Of a DNA stretch of 6,129 nt, positions 1-5,457 are shown piece after piece (position 1 is the first letter of the stretch; each line of letters begins with the position of its first letter). Under the pieces are notes generated by a model. That model had not been told where the DNA came from, did no database searches, and saw nothing but the letters and a program-made list of their open reading frames with translations. The translations under genes and the position numbers were made by a program. The stretch is from JBDTES01 sp039922435 (lineage in GTDB: Bacteria > Patescibacteriota > Saccharimonadia > Saccharimonadales > UBA4665), in NCBI GenBank assembly GCA_039922435.1, contig JBDTES010000015.1, positions 1-6,129 on the forward strand, given 5' to 3'.

Positions 1-191
1 GTAAGTAGGATTACCAGACAAGTGATAGTCAGATATATCCACTGCCAGCCAAAAATCACGCTAAAGATATTTGTACTATCGTTACCTACGACAGTTCTGT
101 AAAAGATAATCCCACTTAGTAGCGCCAGTATAGTTCCAACTACGTAGACCCCTAGAAAATATTTTTTGATAGTCTTCACTATATCCATCAT
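1..191 (-). CDS. Membrane protein, N-terminal fragment (runs off left edge)
   Basis: The minus strand is open from a tandem ATG ATG (191-189, 188-186) to the left edge of the window: 63 codons without a stop. The peptide begins MMDIVKTIKKYF. It has a hydrophobic segment at about residues 11-30 (FLGVYVVGTILALLSGI), a short polar loop around residues 32-42 (YRTVVGNDSTN), and a second hydrophobic, aromatic-rich segment at about 43-63. This reads as the start of a multi-pass inner-membrane protein. I do not recognise the family and the fragment is too short to name one. There is no Shine-Dalgarno upstream; a TATAGA hexamer ends 13 bases before the first ATG. The preceding gene on the same strand ends at 286, leaving 94 bp. 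The first ATG is the furthest upstream option, but either Met is possible. Confidence 0.65.
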   Translation of the reverse strand, partial: MMDIVKTIKKYFLGVYVVGTILALLSGIIFYRTVVGNDSTNIFSVIFGWQWIYLTITCLVILL

Positions 192-285
192 AGCAAACAA
201 TCTATATTTTTAATTTGGTAATCTTTTGACTATTGGAATCTTGGAGTTTGCTGTGTAACTGCCGCAGCCCCCAGGGTTAGGCGTA

Positions 286-783
286 TTATAATTCAAATTT
301 GGCATAGGCTTTGGAGTCTTCGCTGCCTATATCTTTGAGTAGCCAAATTCTACTTAGAGTGATTTGTTTGTCACTGTATAGTTCTGTATTAATTACGCTT
401 TTACCATCGTACTCGGCCGTAATATGTGGGTAATAGTTATCGCCGTCACGCTCTGGGTAGCGAGAGATTAGGTTTTGCCCCAATAATTTAATAAAGTTTC
501 TGTGGAATTCTATTAGACTATCGGATGGCTCAACTTCTAAAACCTTCACCGGCATCCGACCAGTTTTTGTGAGTTTACCGATGTTTATAACGAGTGGTTT
601 GGTTGATGAGCAGTAGGTTTTTATTTTTTCTAGGAGTTCAGGTTCGGCCATACCTTGAACACGAAAGCGTCGCTTGAGGGCGATTTGTGGGTACCAGCCG
701 TTCGGCCCGCCATACACTGGTTCACCGATTGCTGGCTCCTGATCGAGAAAACTTACGAGTTGATAAGGAAATAATTCTGCCAT
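286..783 (-). CDS. 2H phosphoesterase / 2'-5' RNA ligase-like protein, first His motif lost
   Basis: This 165-residue cytoplasmic protein has the length and layout of the 2H phosphoesterase superfamily (LigT/2'-5' RNA ligase-like), whose members act on 2',3'-cyclic or 2'-5' phosphodiester bonds with two H-x-T/S motifs. The second motif is intact in NYYPHITAEYDG (H120, T122). The first falls where expected, after GGPNGWYP, but reads QIA (Q33, A35) followed by LKRRFRV, so the first catalytic His is replaced by Gln. Between them, VLEVEPSDSLIEFHR (about 81-95) fits the conserved strand and helix of the family. The C-terminal strand (ITLSRIWLLKD) is also typical. Loss of one His suggests an inactive or binding-only protein; that is inference. 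The ATG at 783 has no Shine-Dalgarno. It lies 136 bp from the 70-residue membrane gene upstream. Confidence 0.75.
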   Translation of the reverse strand: MAELFPYQLVSFLDQEPAIGEPVYGGPNGWYPQIALKRRFRVQGMAEPELLEKIKTYCSSTKPLVINIGKLTKTGRMPVKVLEVEPSDSLIEFHRNFIKLLGQNLISRYPERDGDNYYPHITAEYDGKSVINTELYSDKQITLSRIWLLKDIGSEDSKAYAKFEL

Positions 784-880
784 ATAAATACTGTATCACT
801 GTCTAAGTCGATCTCTCGGTTGAGATTTCTCCTATACTACATATATTTGTAGGATAGTCGTAGAACCTACCTTAGCCTTA

Positions 881-900
881 GCCCATTCTCGAATATGGGC
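881..900 (-). other. Hairpin in intergenic gap, no T-tract
   Basis: GCCCAT (881-886) and ATGGGC (895-900) are perfect inverted repeats around an 8-base loop. It lies 20 bp past the stop of the 70-residue membrane gene and ahead of the 2H gene. No T-run follows on either strand, so it is not a standard intrinsic terminator; it could stabilise or process an mRNA 3' end. The rest of the gap (784-919) shows only a weaker 5-bp stem (ATCTC/GAGAT, 811-826). Confidence 0.4.
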
Positions 901-919
901 CACTACTAACTAGTTGCCG

Positions 920-1132
920 TTACTCCAGAGTCCTTGTGAAGATATATAGCATCGATCCTATGATTATGGCAAAAAATAAAAAGGATAATATAAATGATCG
1001 GATAGTCGTCTTTAGACGAACCGGGCGGGGGTGGTCGCGCCAGCTGTCCCAGGTGTGAACGGCACTAATGCTGCCTGCTAGCGAAGCGCTCAACAGCCCG
1101 AAAATGCCTATGAATATGTATAAGAATGTCAT
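920..1132 (-). CDS. Small two-helix membrane protein (70 aa), unknown function
   Basis: The protein has two clear hydrophobic segments, about residues 2-23 (FLYIFIGIFGLLSASLAGSI) and 47-66 (FILSFLFFAIIIGSMLYIF). They are joined by a basic, aromatic loop with HTWDSWRDHPRPVRLK (about 26-41). The basic loop predicts a hairpin with both termini outside and the loop in the cytoplasm. I do not recognise the family. The ATG at 1132 is the only reasonable start: no SD precedes it, but a TACAGA hexamer ends 4 bases before the ATG, which would suit a leaderless transcript. It follows the four-Cys surface protein by 88 bp with no visible terminator between, so it may be read through from that operon. 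Its hydrophobic pattern and clean start and stop argue for a real gene; no homology was tested. Confidence 0.6.
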   Translation of the reverse strand: MTFLYIFIGIFGLLSASLAGSISAVHTWDSWRDHPRPVRLKTTIRSFILSFLFFAIIIGSMLYIFTRTLE

Positions 1133-1220
1133 AATATCTGTAGTGAGACGTGTCCTGTGTTAGTAGATGCTATTGGCCAGGATGAGTATTTAAAGGCGAG
1201 CATCACCGTCTAGACCTCAG

Positions 1221-1799
1221 TTACTTGCCGTGGAGACTCATGGCTAACTGGTCAAACCCTGCTTGGTACTGGCTAGAAGCGGTATATTGATATTCTACTA
1301 CTACAATGCCTTTACCGGTATTAACGTAGTAATCCGAGATTGTCGTATTAACAGGGTAAGAAGCTGATGCCGGATATTCGGTAAGGGCCTGCAAGCTTTT
1401 TTGACCACCTATATAAAGAGATTTACAGGTATGTTTACGTACATTAGTAATGCCATTGAGTTGTTGACAATCGGTTGTGTTCTGCGGATCTATATAGAGT
1501 TTGATTGGTGTCACTGGGTTGGTGTTACAGTCTGCGCTAGTTCCGTCTGGGTCAATGAATATCTCACCCGTAGCATTTTGACAGGTGCTTTGCTTCCAGC
1601 CATCAGGTAGGCTGTAGCTGGCTAGCTTGTTTACGTTCTTGCTACCTGTTGAACTACTTTCATTTCCGGTGATTGCTGGACTGATTGCGGGTGAAGGAGC
1701 ACTCGTTTTACCCGAATGGCCAAGCTGCCAACCAATTCCTCCAGCTAGCACTACAATAACGAGCACTGCAATCACAAGTATCGTACGTTTCTGCTTCAT
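1221..1799 (-). CDS. Membrane-anchored extracytoplasmic protein with four cysteines
   Basis: This 192-residue protein begins MKQKRTI, followed by a hydrophobic helix at about residues 7-25 (ILVIAVLVIVVLAGGIGW). There is no lipobox Cys and no convincing signal-peptidase site, so it is probably an uncleaved N-in anchor. A Ser/Pro/Thr-rich stalk covers about 29-55. A compact domain of about 135 residues follows, starting near YSLPDGWKQSTC. It carries four cysteines (C73, C91, C111, C125), an even number compatible with two disulfides outside the cell. The end (GIVVVEYQYTASSQYQAGF, then a short amphipathic tail) looks like a final strand and helix. I do not recognise the family. The ATG at 1799 is one base past the TAG of the LRR gene (TAGCATG), so translation is probably coupled; only a weak AGGA lies about 13 bases upstream. 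Confidence 0.7.
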   Translation of the reverse strand: MKQKRTILVIAVLVIVVLAGGIGWQLGHSGKTSAPSPAISPAITGNESSSTGSKNVNKLASYSLPDGWKQSTCQNATGEIFIDPDGTSADCNTNPVTPIKLYIDPQNTTDCQQLNGITNVRKHTCKSLYIGGQKSLQALTEYPASASYPVNTTISDYYVNTGKGIVVVEYQYTASSQYQAGFDQLAMSLHGK

Positions 1800-1800
1800 G

Positions 1801-2301
1801 CTAGTCGGTAATCCTGGTATTAGGTAACTTTGTTTTTAACTGTGCTATGTCGGCCGGAGGGCCTTTATAGTCACCGAGCTTTAGTGTCTTTAGCTGTGTT
1901 AGCGTGGCAAGTTCGGAAGGTAGACTCGTCAAGCGGTTGTTAGAGAAATCGGCATTCTGTAGGTCTCTAAGTTGCCCGATAGTGGAGGGGAGTGTTGTTA
2001 AACGGTTATTTTCAACATTTAGAGTCACTAACCCCGTCATTTTCCCAATTGATGTAGGTAAGCTACTGATCTGGTTATTAGATATATTTAGTGCTGTAAT
2101 ATCAGTCTGGCTAGTAAGGGAATTCGATAGAGTAGTAAGCTGCTGCCCACTTAAGTCGACCGATCTACCATTAGTCGACGATCCGGTGGGAGTTTGTGGA
2201 GCTGCTTGGTTATTGGAATGCCGACTGACAGAATAGCTAATACCAAAAGCTGCAATAACTATGATAACAATTACTATAGCCGTAACGGTCTTTTTGCTCA
2301 T
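1801..2301 (-). CDS. Membrane-anchored leucine-rich repeat (LRR) surface protein
   Basis: A 166-residue protein with an N-terminal hydrophobic anchor (about 5-24) after MSKK and a polar stalk (about 27-46, including NNQAAPQTPTGSS). It then has leucine-rich repeats of 23 residues: about 48-70 (VDLSGQQLTTL), 71-93 (LNISNNQISSLPTSIG), 94-116 (LNVENNRLTTLPSTIG), 117-139 (ADFSNNRLTSLPSELA) and a degenerate capping repeat from 140. The LxxLPxxIGxLxxL consensus is the bacterial/plant 23-mer LRR class, a protein-binding curved solenoid. The topology places the repeats outside the cytoplasmic membrane. A role in binding a partner cell or matrix protein is inference; LRRs show binding but not the ligand. 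It is the first gene of a tight pair with the four-Cys protein and shares its anchor-stalk-domain plan. The ATG at 2301 has no usable SD; GAGAG abuts the start. Confidence 0.85.
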   Translation of the reverse strand: MSKKTVTAIVIVIIVIAAFGISYSVSRHSNNQAAPQTPTGSSTNGRSVDLSGQQLTTLSNSLTSQTDITALNISNNQISSLPTSIGKMTGLVTLNVENNRLTTLPSTIGQLRDLQNADFSNNRLTSLPSELATLTQLKTLKLGDYKGPPADIAQLKTKLPNTRITD

Positions 2302-2307
2302 CTCTCT

Positions 2308-2313
2308 ATTTTA
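2308..2313 (-). promoter_or_regulatory. Possible -10 element for the LRR gene (leaderless start)
   Basis: The minus strand reads TAAAAT, 5 of 6 with the TATAAT consensus, ending exactly six bases before the ATG of the LRR gene. That spacing is what leaderless transcripts show, and there is no usable SD. I found no convincing -35. A second A/T-rich hexamer, TACAAT, lies a little further upstream and could serve instead. Confidence 0.3.
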
Positions 2314-2367
2314 CTCTTATTATTGTAAGTACGCGGGCTGTATGTTTATCACGGGTGCATATACTTG

Positions 2368-2410
2368 AGGGCCCGTCATCTGTCTCGTTGCAGATGAGCT
2401 GCCCGGCCCT
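2368..2410 (-). terminator. Long imperfect hairpin after the MFS gene (weak terminator candidate)
   Basis: An inner stem CATCTG/CAGATG (2377-2382 with 2391-2396) sits inside an outer stem AGGGCC/GGCCCT (2368-2373 with 2405-2410), with an asymmetric internal loop. It lies 36 bp past the MFS stop and before the LRR start, where a terminator would be expected. No T-run follows on the minus strand, so it may act in a factor-dependent way or as a 3' stabiliser. A neighbouring inverted repeat, CTGCA/TGCAG (from about 2409), partly overlaps it. Confidence 0.4.
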
Positions 2411-2446
2411 GCAGGATATGTCTCTTGCAGCTACTACTTTACTGAG

Positions 2447-3670
2447 CTAGGCAATGGATCTATTGAAGCTGCTACGGAAAGACGTAGCCGTAGATAATAC
2501 CATCCAAGCAGCGGCGTATATAAAGCCGGCGGTTGGTGAAATTACGGTGTATAGTAAGCCGACGACTGCTGTTGAAGCGAAGTCACCGAACGATTGGATT
2601 CCACCCAGTAGGCCGAAGCCACTACCGCGTAGGTGATCGGGTAGCATACGAGCGATCAGTGATGATTCGGCAGTTTCGGATAGTCCAATAGCTGTTCCTG
2701 CCAGAATAAAGGCCCCAAGTAGCCAGATCCACGAGTGAAAAGAGGCAGCAAAGCCGGCGTAAGCCAAAATGTATATAAACGCTCCTGTGCCAAACACTAC
2801 CTTTGGCCCTGCCTTGTCTATCCAGCGGCCTCCGACGATCGCTACACCCGAAGCAAAGACATTGTGTACCGCATAAATAAGTATTGCCAGTGATACCGCT
2901 GCAGTTAATGATCGATAATCGGTGTGCAATAGTTGAGTTGCTCGTAGGATAAGTAGAGTTGTAGCAATATTGCCCATTTCAAAAAATACGATTGGTAGTA
3001 GCGGCTTAAAGAGTCCAGCTTGTTTTAGGCCGGCGAACTCCAACTTAACTTTTTGTTTTATCGGTCCGGCGTGACGCTTGGCTTCGCGGGCAGCGACCGT
3101 AATAGCTACGGCGGCTAGTAGCCCGGGGATAATCGAAAAGAATATGGCATGACGGATACCAACGAGTCCGATCAAAAGTACAGCTAGCAGTGGGCCAGCT
3201 ACTGCGCCTAGATTATCGCCAGCTCGCTCGATACCATAAGCTTTGCCGTAGTTATCCTTATCTGCCAGTGAAGCTAACATGGTATCTCGGGCAGGTGAGC
3301 GCAGTCCGCGTGACAGCCAAGCCGTTGCCCTGAATATACCAGCTTGCCAAACCGTAGCACTTAGGCCAATGGCTGCCGTGGCCACAGCTGTACCAACATA
3401 ACCGCCGGAGGCCAGTTTGCCTCTTTTGGTTTTATCATTAGCTAGTGGTCCACCAATTAACTTCATAATGCCAGTTAAGGAGTCAGACAAACCCTCGATG
3501 AGTCCCAAGGCCCCAGCCGAAGCGTGAAGTGTAGAAGTTAAGAAACTCGGCAGAACCGATGTAACGATTTCGTGGCCAGAGTCAGAAAAGAAGCTAGCTA
3601 GGCCAATACTGCCGATACCTTTTGTCAGCCATTTCTTGTTTTTGGTTGGGGCTACTTCTTTTCGTACCAT
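2447..3670 (-). CDS. MFS transporter (probable drug/metabolite efflux, ligand unknown)
   Basis: A 407-residue polytopic protein with the size and pattern of a 12-helix major facilitator superfamily permease. After a basic N-terminus, helix 1 carries ASFFSDSGHEIVTSVLP (about 25-41). The loop after helix 2 has a motif-A-like GGPLANDKTKRGKL (73-86), echoed in the second half by GGRWIDKAGPK (280-290). Helix 4 has SRGLRSPARDTMLA (120-133) and helix 5 ERAGDNLGAVAGP (148-160). A cytoplasmic loop rich in Lys (about 195-222) joins the halves. Near helix 10, LIARMLPDHLRGSGFGLLGG (338-357) is typical of the family. Substrate cannot be read from sequence; efflux is the usual role of such MFS proteins. 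The C-terminus is short (FRSSFNRSIA) but twelve helices fit. The ATG at 3670 has only GGTG four bases upstream as a partial SD. By eye the gene seems richer in GC than its neighbours, which could indicate transfer. Confidence 0.85.
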   Translation of the reverse strand: MVRKEVAPTKNKKWLTKGIGSIGLASFFSDSGHEIVTSVLPSFLTSTLHASAGALGLIEGLSDSLTGIMKLIGGPLANDKTKRGKLASGGYVGTAVATAAIGLSATVWQAGIFRATAWLSRGLRSPARDTMLASLADKDNYGKAYGIERAGDNLGAVAGPLLAVLLIGLVGIRHAIFFSIIPGLLAAVAITVAAREAKRHAGPIKQKVKLEFAGLKQAGLFKPLLPIVFFEMGNIATTLLILRATQLLHTDYRSLTAAVSLAILIYAVHNVFASGVAIVGGRWIDKAGPKVVFGTGAFIYILAYAGFAASFHSWIWLLGAFILAGTAIGLSETAESSLIARMLPDHLRGSGFGLLGGIQSFGDFASTAVVGLLYTVISPTAGFIYAAAWMVLSTATSFRSSFNRSIA

Positions 3671-3758
3671 TTTGCACCAGATCTTATGTTCATTTTCTTA
3701 TTCTAGCGCGCTTTCTGTAGAAAATGGCGATATTTCGATTCCGACTAACTTGACCACG

Positions 3759-3785
3759 AAAAAAGTCGAGCTATAAAACTTGACT
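3759..3785 (-). terminator. Intrinsic terminator after the 212-residue gene
   Basis: On the minus strand AGTCAAG (3785-3779) pairs with CTCGACT (3770-3764) with one mismatch, around an 8-base loop TTTTATAG. The stem runs straight into a TTTTTT tract (3764-3759). It lies 44 bp past the TGA of the 212-residue gene and ahead of the MFS start, so it should separate the two transcripts. Confidence 0.6.
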
Positions 3786-3829
3786 GCTTCATGGAGGGCT
3801 ATCGTGGACGCTATCGCAACTAATTTGAC

Positions 3830-4468
3830 TCAGGCTACGCTTTCAAACATAGACTGAATTTCGTGCCTATACAAGGCATTAAGCCCACATACGACGTACG
3901 TGTACGAATTATCCCTTTCATATATTAAGTCTGACTTTTCCATAAGATTTGGATTACCTTCCAGGTATAGTACCGACGTCCATGCAAACCTGCTTTTGCC
4001 AACGTTTGTTGATAATACCCCTATTAAACCCGTAGATTTGACATAGGTGATGTGTACTAGTTCAAAATGCATGCCATGTATTTCGCCTGATACGGTGCAG
4101 CGAACATTATTCCAGTTTGAGGCAAGGGTTGAGTATATTGGCGGAAATGCTACCAAGTCGTTTACGGTTCGTTTGCTTTCGTCATATTGCCAGCCGTTAT
4201 CTTTCGCAAATTGCCGCATCCACTTTTTCTGCTTGTTGAATCTTCGGAACCCTTTAATAAATACACCGATGATTATTCCAAAAAATCCAAGGAGTAGTAC
4301 GCCCGAAATCAGAGCCATTATAGTGCCCCTGTGTCCGGTATAGGCAGTTACGGCAGCACCGAGCACCATAATACCGAGAATTGCTGCCGTAATGCTAGCA
4401 GCCAGCTTCAAAGAGTCCCAAGGGCTGCCTTGGCTTTTTGCGACTGGAATGGCGGAGTAGTTTATCAT
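3830..4468 (-). CDS. Membrane protein with two helices and a C-terminal cytoplasmic domain, unknown function
   Basis: A 212-residue protein. Two hydrophobic helices lie at about 21-43 (KLAASITAAILGIMVLGAAV) and 49-73 (ALISGVLLLGFFGIIIGVF), the second followed by a strongly basic stretch KGFRRFNKQKK (72-82). By the positive-inside rule this puts the C-terminal 130 residues in the cytoplasm. That domain begins with FAKDNGWQYDE (about 87-97), includes a strand pattern VSGEIHGMHFELVHITYV (126-143), and ends near HEIQSMFESV. The 'NGW.Y ... G...G..F.L....YV' pattern resembles small membrane proteins that I know only as uncharacterised (DUF3137-like); the resemblance is loose. The ATG at 4468 has no SD. 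A terminator precedes it and another follows it, so it is probably a single-gene transcript. Confidence 0.65.
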   Translation of the reverse strand: MINYSAIPVAKSQGSPWDSLKLAASITAAILGIMVLGAAVTAYTGHRGTIMALISGVLLLGFFGIIIGVFIKGFRRFNKQKKWMRQFAKDNGWQYDESKRTVNDLVAFPPIYSTLASNWNNVRCTVSGEIHGMHFELVHITYVKSTGLIGVLSTNVGKSRFAWTSVLYLEGNPNLMEKSDLIYERDNSYTYVVCGLNALYRHEIQSMFESVA

Positions 4469-4483
4469 GGAAGGTTAATACGC

Positions 4484-4489
4484 AGTATA
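4484..4489 (-). promoter_or_regulatory. Possible -10 element for the 212-residue gene
   Basis: The minus strand reads TATACT (5 of 6 with TATAAT) ending 15 bases before the ATG at 4468, directly after the tRNA terminator. A start about seven bases downstream would leave a very short leader without an SD. No -35 of quality is visible. Confidence 0.3.
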
Positions 4490-4491
4490 TC

Positions 4492-4517
4492 AAAAGACCT
4501 CCTAAAAGGGGGCCTTT
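4492..4517 (-). terminator. Terminator after tRNA-Lys
   Basis: On the minus strand AAAGGCCCCC (4517-4508) pairs with GGAGGTCTTT (4502-4493), including a G-T wobble and one C-A mismatch, around TTTTA. The stem ends in CTTTT. It lies 15 bases past the CCA end of the tRNA. The AGGAGG inside the stem could be mistaken for an SD, but it is about 28 bases from the next ATG, too far to serve. Confidence 0.55.
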
Positions 4518-4532
4518 CATAATGCTTATACT

Positions 4533-4609
4533 TGGAGGGCCATCGGGGACTCGAACCCCGGACACCCTGCTTAAGAGGCAGGTGCTCTAACCAGCTGAGC
4601 TAATGGCCC
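4533..4609 (-). tRNA. tRNA-Lys, anticodon CUU, with encoded CCA
   Basis: The minus strand folds as a complete cloverleaf. The acceptor stem GGGCCAT/ATGGCCC has 7 bp. The D arm is GCTC/GAGC with loop AGCTGGTTA. The anticodon stem CCTGC/GCAGG holds the loop CTCTTAA, with anticodon CTT at 4575-4573, reading AAG. A five-base variable region GTGTC follows, then the T arm CGGGG/CCCCG with loop TTCGAGT. The 3' end reads T followed by CCA (4535-4533), so CCA is encoded and the discriminator base is U73. Most bacterial tRNA-Lys have A73, so this base is unusual. The 74-nt body spans 4536-4609. A promoter-like element lies upstream and a terminator downstream, so it looks like a single-gene unit. Confidence 0.95.
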
Positions 4610-4616
4610 GTTATTA

Positions 4617-4646
4617 GTATTAAGTCAAACCTACGGTTTTTCTCAA
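4617..4646 (-). promoter_or_regulatory. Possible promoter for tRNA-Lys
   Basis: TTGAGA (4646-4641, 5 of 6 with TTGACA) is followed after 18 bases by TAATAC (4622-4617), a poor -10 whose neighbourhood is A/T-rich (TTAATACTAATAA). Initiation just downstream would give a short 5' leader before G1 of the tRNA. The -35 is good, the -10 weak. Confidence 0.4.
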
Positions 4647-4718
4647 CACACGGTGCAGTGGAATGAATTCGCTGTTTCCGGCTGCTTGTTTCTCGGCTTC
4701 AGCAATTCTGAGGAACAA
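4620..4718 (-). pseudogene. Short ORF, possible antitoxin-like gene remnant
   Basis: Between the membrane protein gene and the tRNA the minus strand is open from after a TAA at 4739 to a TAA at 4622-4620. A TTG at 4718 gives 32 residues with protein-like composition: FLRIAEAEKQAAGNSEFIP, then LHRVLRKTVGLT. The acidic/basic helix, then Gly, Glu-Phe-Ile-Pro and a basic helix ending in Gly-Leu, resemble the C-terminal tail of small antitoxins of the RelB or Phd type ('AE..I..GEFI...EV'). The resemblance is from memory and weak. No N-terminal DNA-binding half and no toxin gene are next to it, and no SD precedes it. If real it is more likely the decayed end of a gene than a working one. Its stop overlaps the tRNA promoter region, and chance is possible. 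Confidence 0.25.
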
Positions 4719-4741
4719 TAGTGCAACGGCTAAATTTTATC

Positions 4742-4757
4742 AAAACACCCCTGTTTT
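4742..4757 (-). terminator. Hairpin after the 229-residue membrane protein, likely terminator
   Basis: AAAACA and TGTTTT form a perfect 6-bp stem around a four-base GGGG loop on the minus strand, 10 bp past the gene's TAG. The 3' arm supplies TTTT and is followed by GATAAAATTT. The stem is A/T-rich, so it is a modest terminator at best. It would separate the membrane gene from the tRNA. Confidence 0.45.
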
Positions 4758-4767
4758 AGCAAGTTAT

Positions 4768-5457
4768 CTACTTTTTGGTTGCCAGTTTGTGAGTAGTTTT
4801 ACTAACCTTCGGCTTAGACTGCTTGCGTAACATTTCATAAAATACAGCGAAGGCGGCGCTATACATGATGAAGAAGTAAATAACGAAAGGGATACCGATA
4901 ATTGTGAATGCTGAGAGGACGATAAGTACACTAACAGCGTATATACTCCAGGGCTCAATGATATGACCTTTGGTGGCACGCCAACTGGACCTATAGGCGT
5001 CCATTACTTTCATGTCTCGATCAATCAGAAAATAATTAGCTAGACTCAGCCGTGGGTAGACAAAGACAAATGGCACGATGAGCAGCAGAAAGCTGACGAT
5101 ATACGTTAAGTTGACTAGAATATTGAGTAATAGAAGACGTATCCATTTAGTGTATGCCAGAGCGACCGCGTCGACAGTTGTGACTTTCTCCGACCTAGTT
5201 CCCTTAATCCAGGTAATGTATAGAGCTCCATTAACAATTGGGCTAATAAGGAGCAGGGTAGCAATACCCAAATAATTTTTCTTTAACAAGAATGCTTGGC
5301 TGGCGCCTGCCAGTACGATAGTAAAAACAGTCAGTATGATAACCGTGTTTAGGTTTACCTTGACGGCAAGTTTAGAGAATTTATAGATACCGAACATACC
5401 TGGCCAGTTTTTTGGCAGATTGGTCAGTAAAGGTTTATTGGGCATGAGCGCTGCCAT
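4768..5457 (-). CDS. Multi-pass membrane protein, DUF975-like, unknown function
   Basis: A 229-residue inner-membrane protein with hydrophobic segments at about 36-57, 62-83, 106-134 (long, LLLLNILVNLTYIVSF onward) and 170-208, the last long enough for two helices. After the third segment comes a motif VYPRLSLANYFLIDRDM (133-149), then VMDAYRSSWRATKGH (151-165). 'R.sla.yil.D....v.eA...S...tkG' is the hallmark of the DUF975 and related families of uncharacterised polytopic proteins. The C-terminal tail (KQSKPKVSKTTHKLATKK) is strongly basic and cytoplasmic. The start is uncertain. ATG 5457 has no SD; ATG 5445 (MPNKPLL) is an in-frame alternative with none either. The only SD, at 5500-5493, serves an out-of-frame GTG. 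The frame stays open 5' of ATG 5457 for about 50 nt without another usual start. It may share a transcript with the DUF6159-like gene upstream. Confidence 0.75.
   Translation of the reverse strand: MAALMPNKPLLTNLPKNWPGMFGIYKFSKLAVKVNLNTVIILTVFTIVLAGASQAFLLKKNYLGIATLLLISPIVNGALYITWIKGTRSEKVTTVDAVALAYTKWIRLLLLNILVNLTYIVSFLLLIVPFVFVYPRLSLANYFLIDRDMKVMDAYRSSWRATKGHIIEPWSIYAVSVLIVLSAFTIIGIPFVIYFFIMYSAAFAVFYEMLRKQSKPKVSKTTHKLATKK

Noticed and set aside
1006..1019. Perfect small hairpin TCGTC-TTTA-GACGA
   Set aside because: It lies inside the coding sequence of the 70-residue protein; five base pairs by chance are unremarkable.
1904..2236. 110-codon plus-strand ORF
   Set aside because: It is the antisense of the LRR gene. 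Repeated LRR codons keep the opposite frame open; the peptide lacks family features and has no ribosome site.
3750..3777. Plus-strand promoter look-alike TTGACC, 16 bases, TATAAA
   Set aside because: No plus-strand gene lies downstream, and the element overlaps the minus-strand terminator at 3759-3785, whose A-tract and loop create the match.
4497..4502. AGGAGG-like sequence as SD for the 212-residue gene
   Set aside because: It is about 28 bases from the ATG and forms part of the terminator stem.
4047..4522. Two plus-strand ORFs of 98 and 63 codons
   Set aside because: Both are antisense to the 212-residue membrane gene and its terminator, with no recognisable product.
4764..4979. 71-codon minus-strand ORF
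   Set aside because: It lies within the 229-residue membrane gene in another frame and has Ser/Leu-rich low-quality composition.
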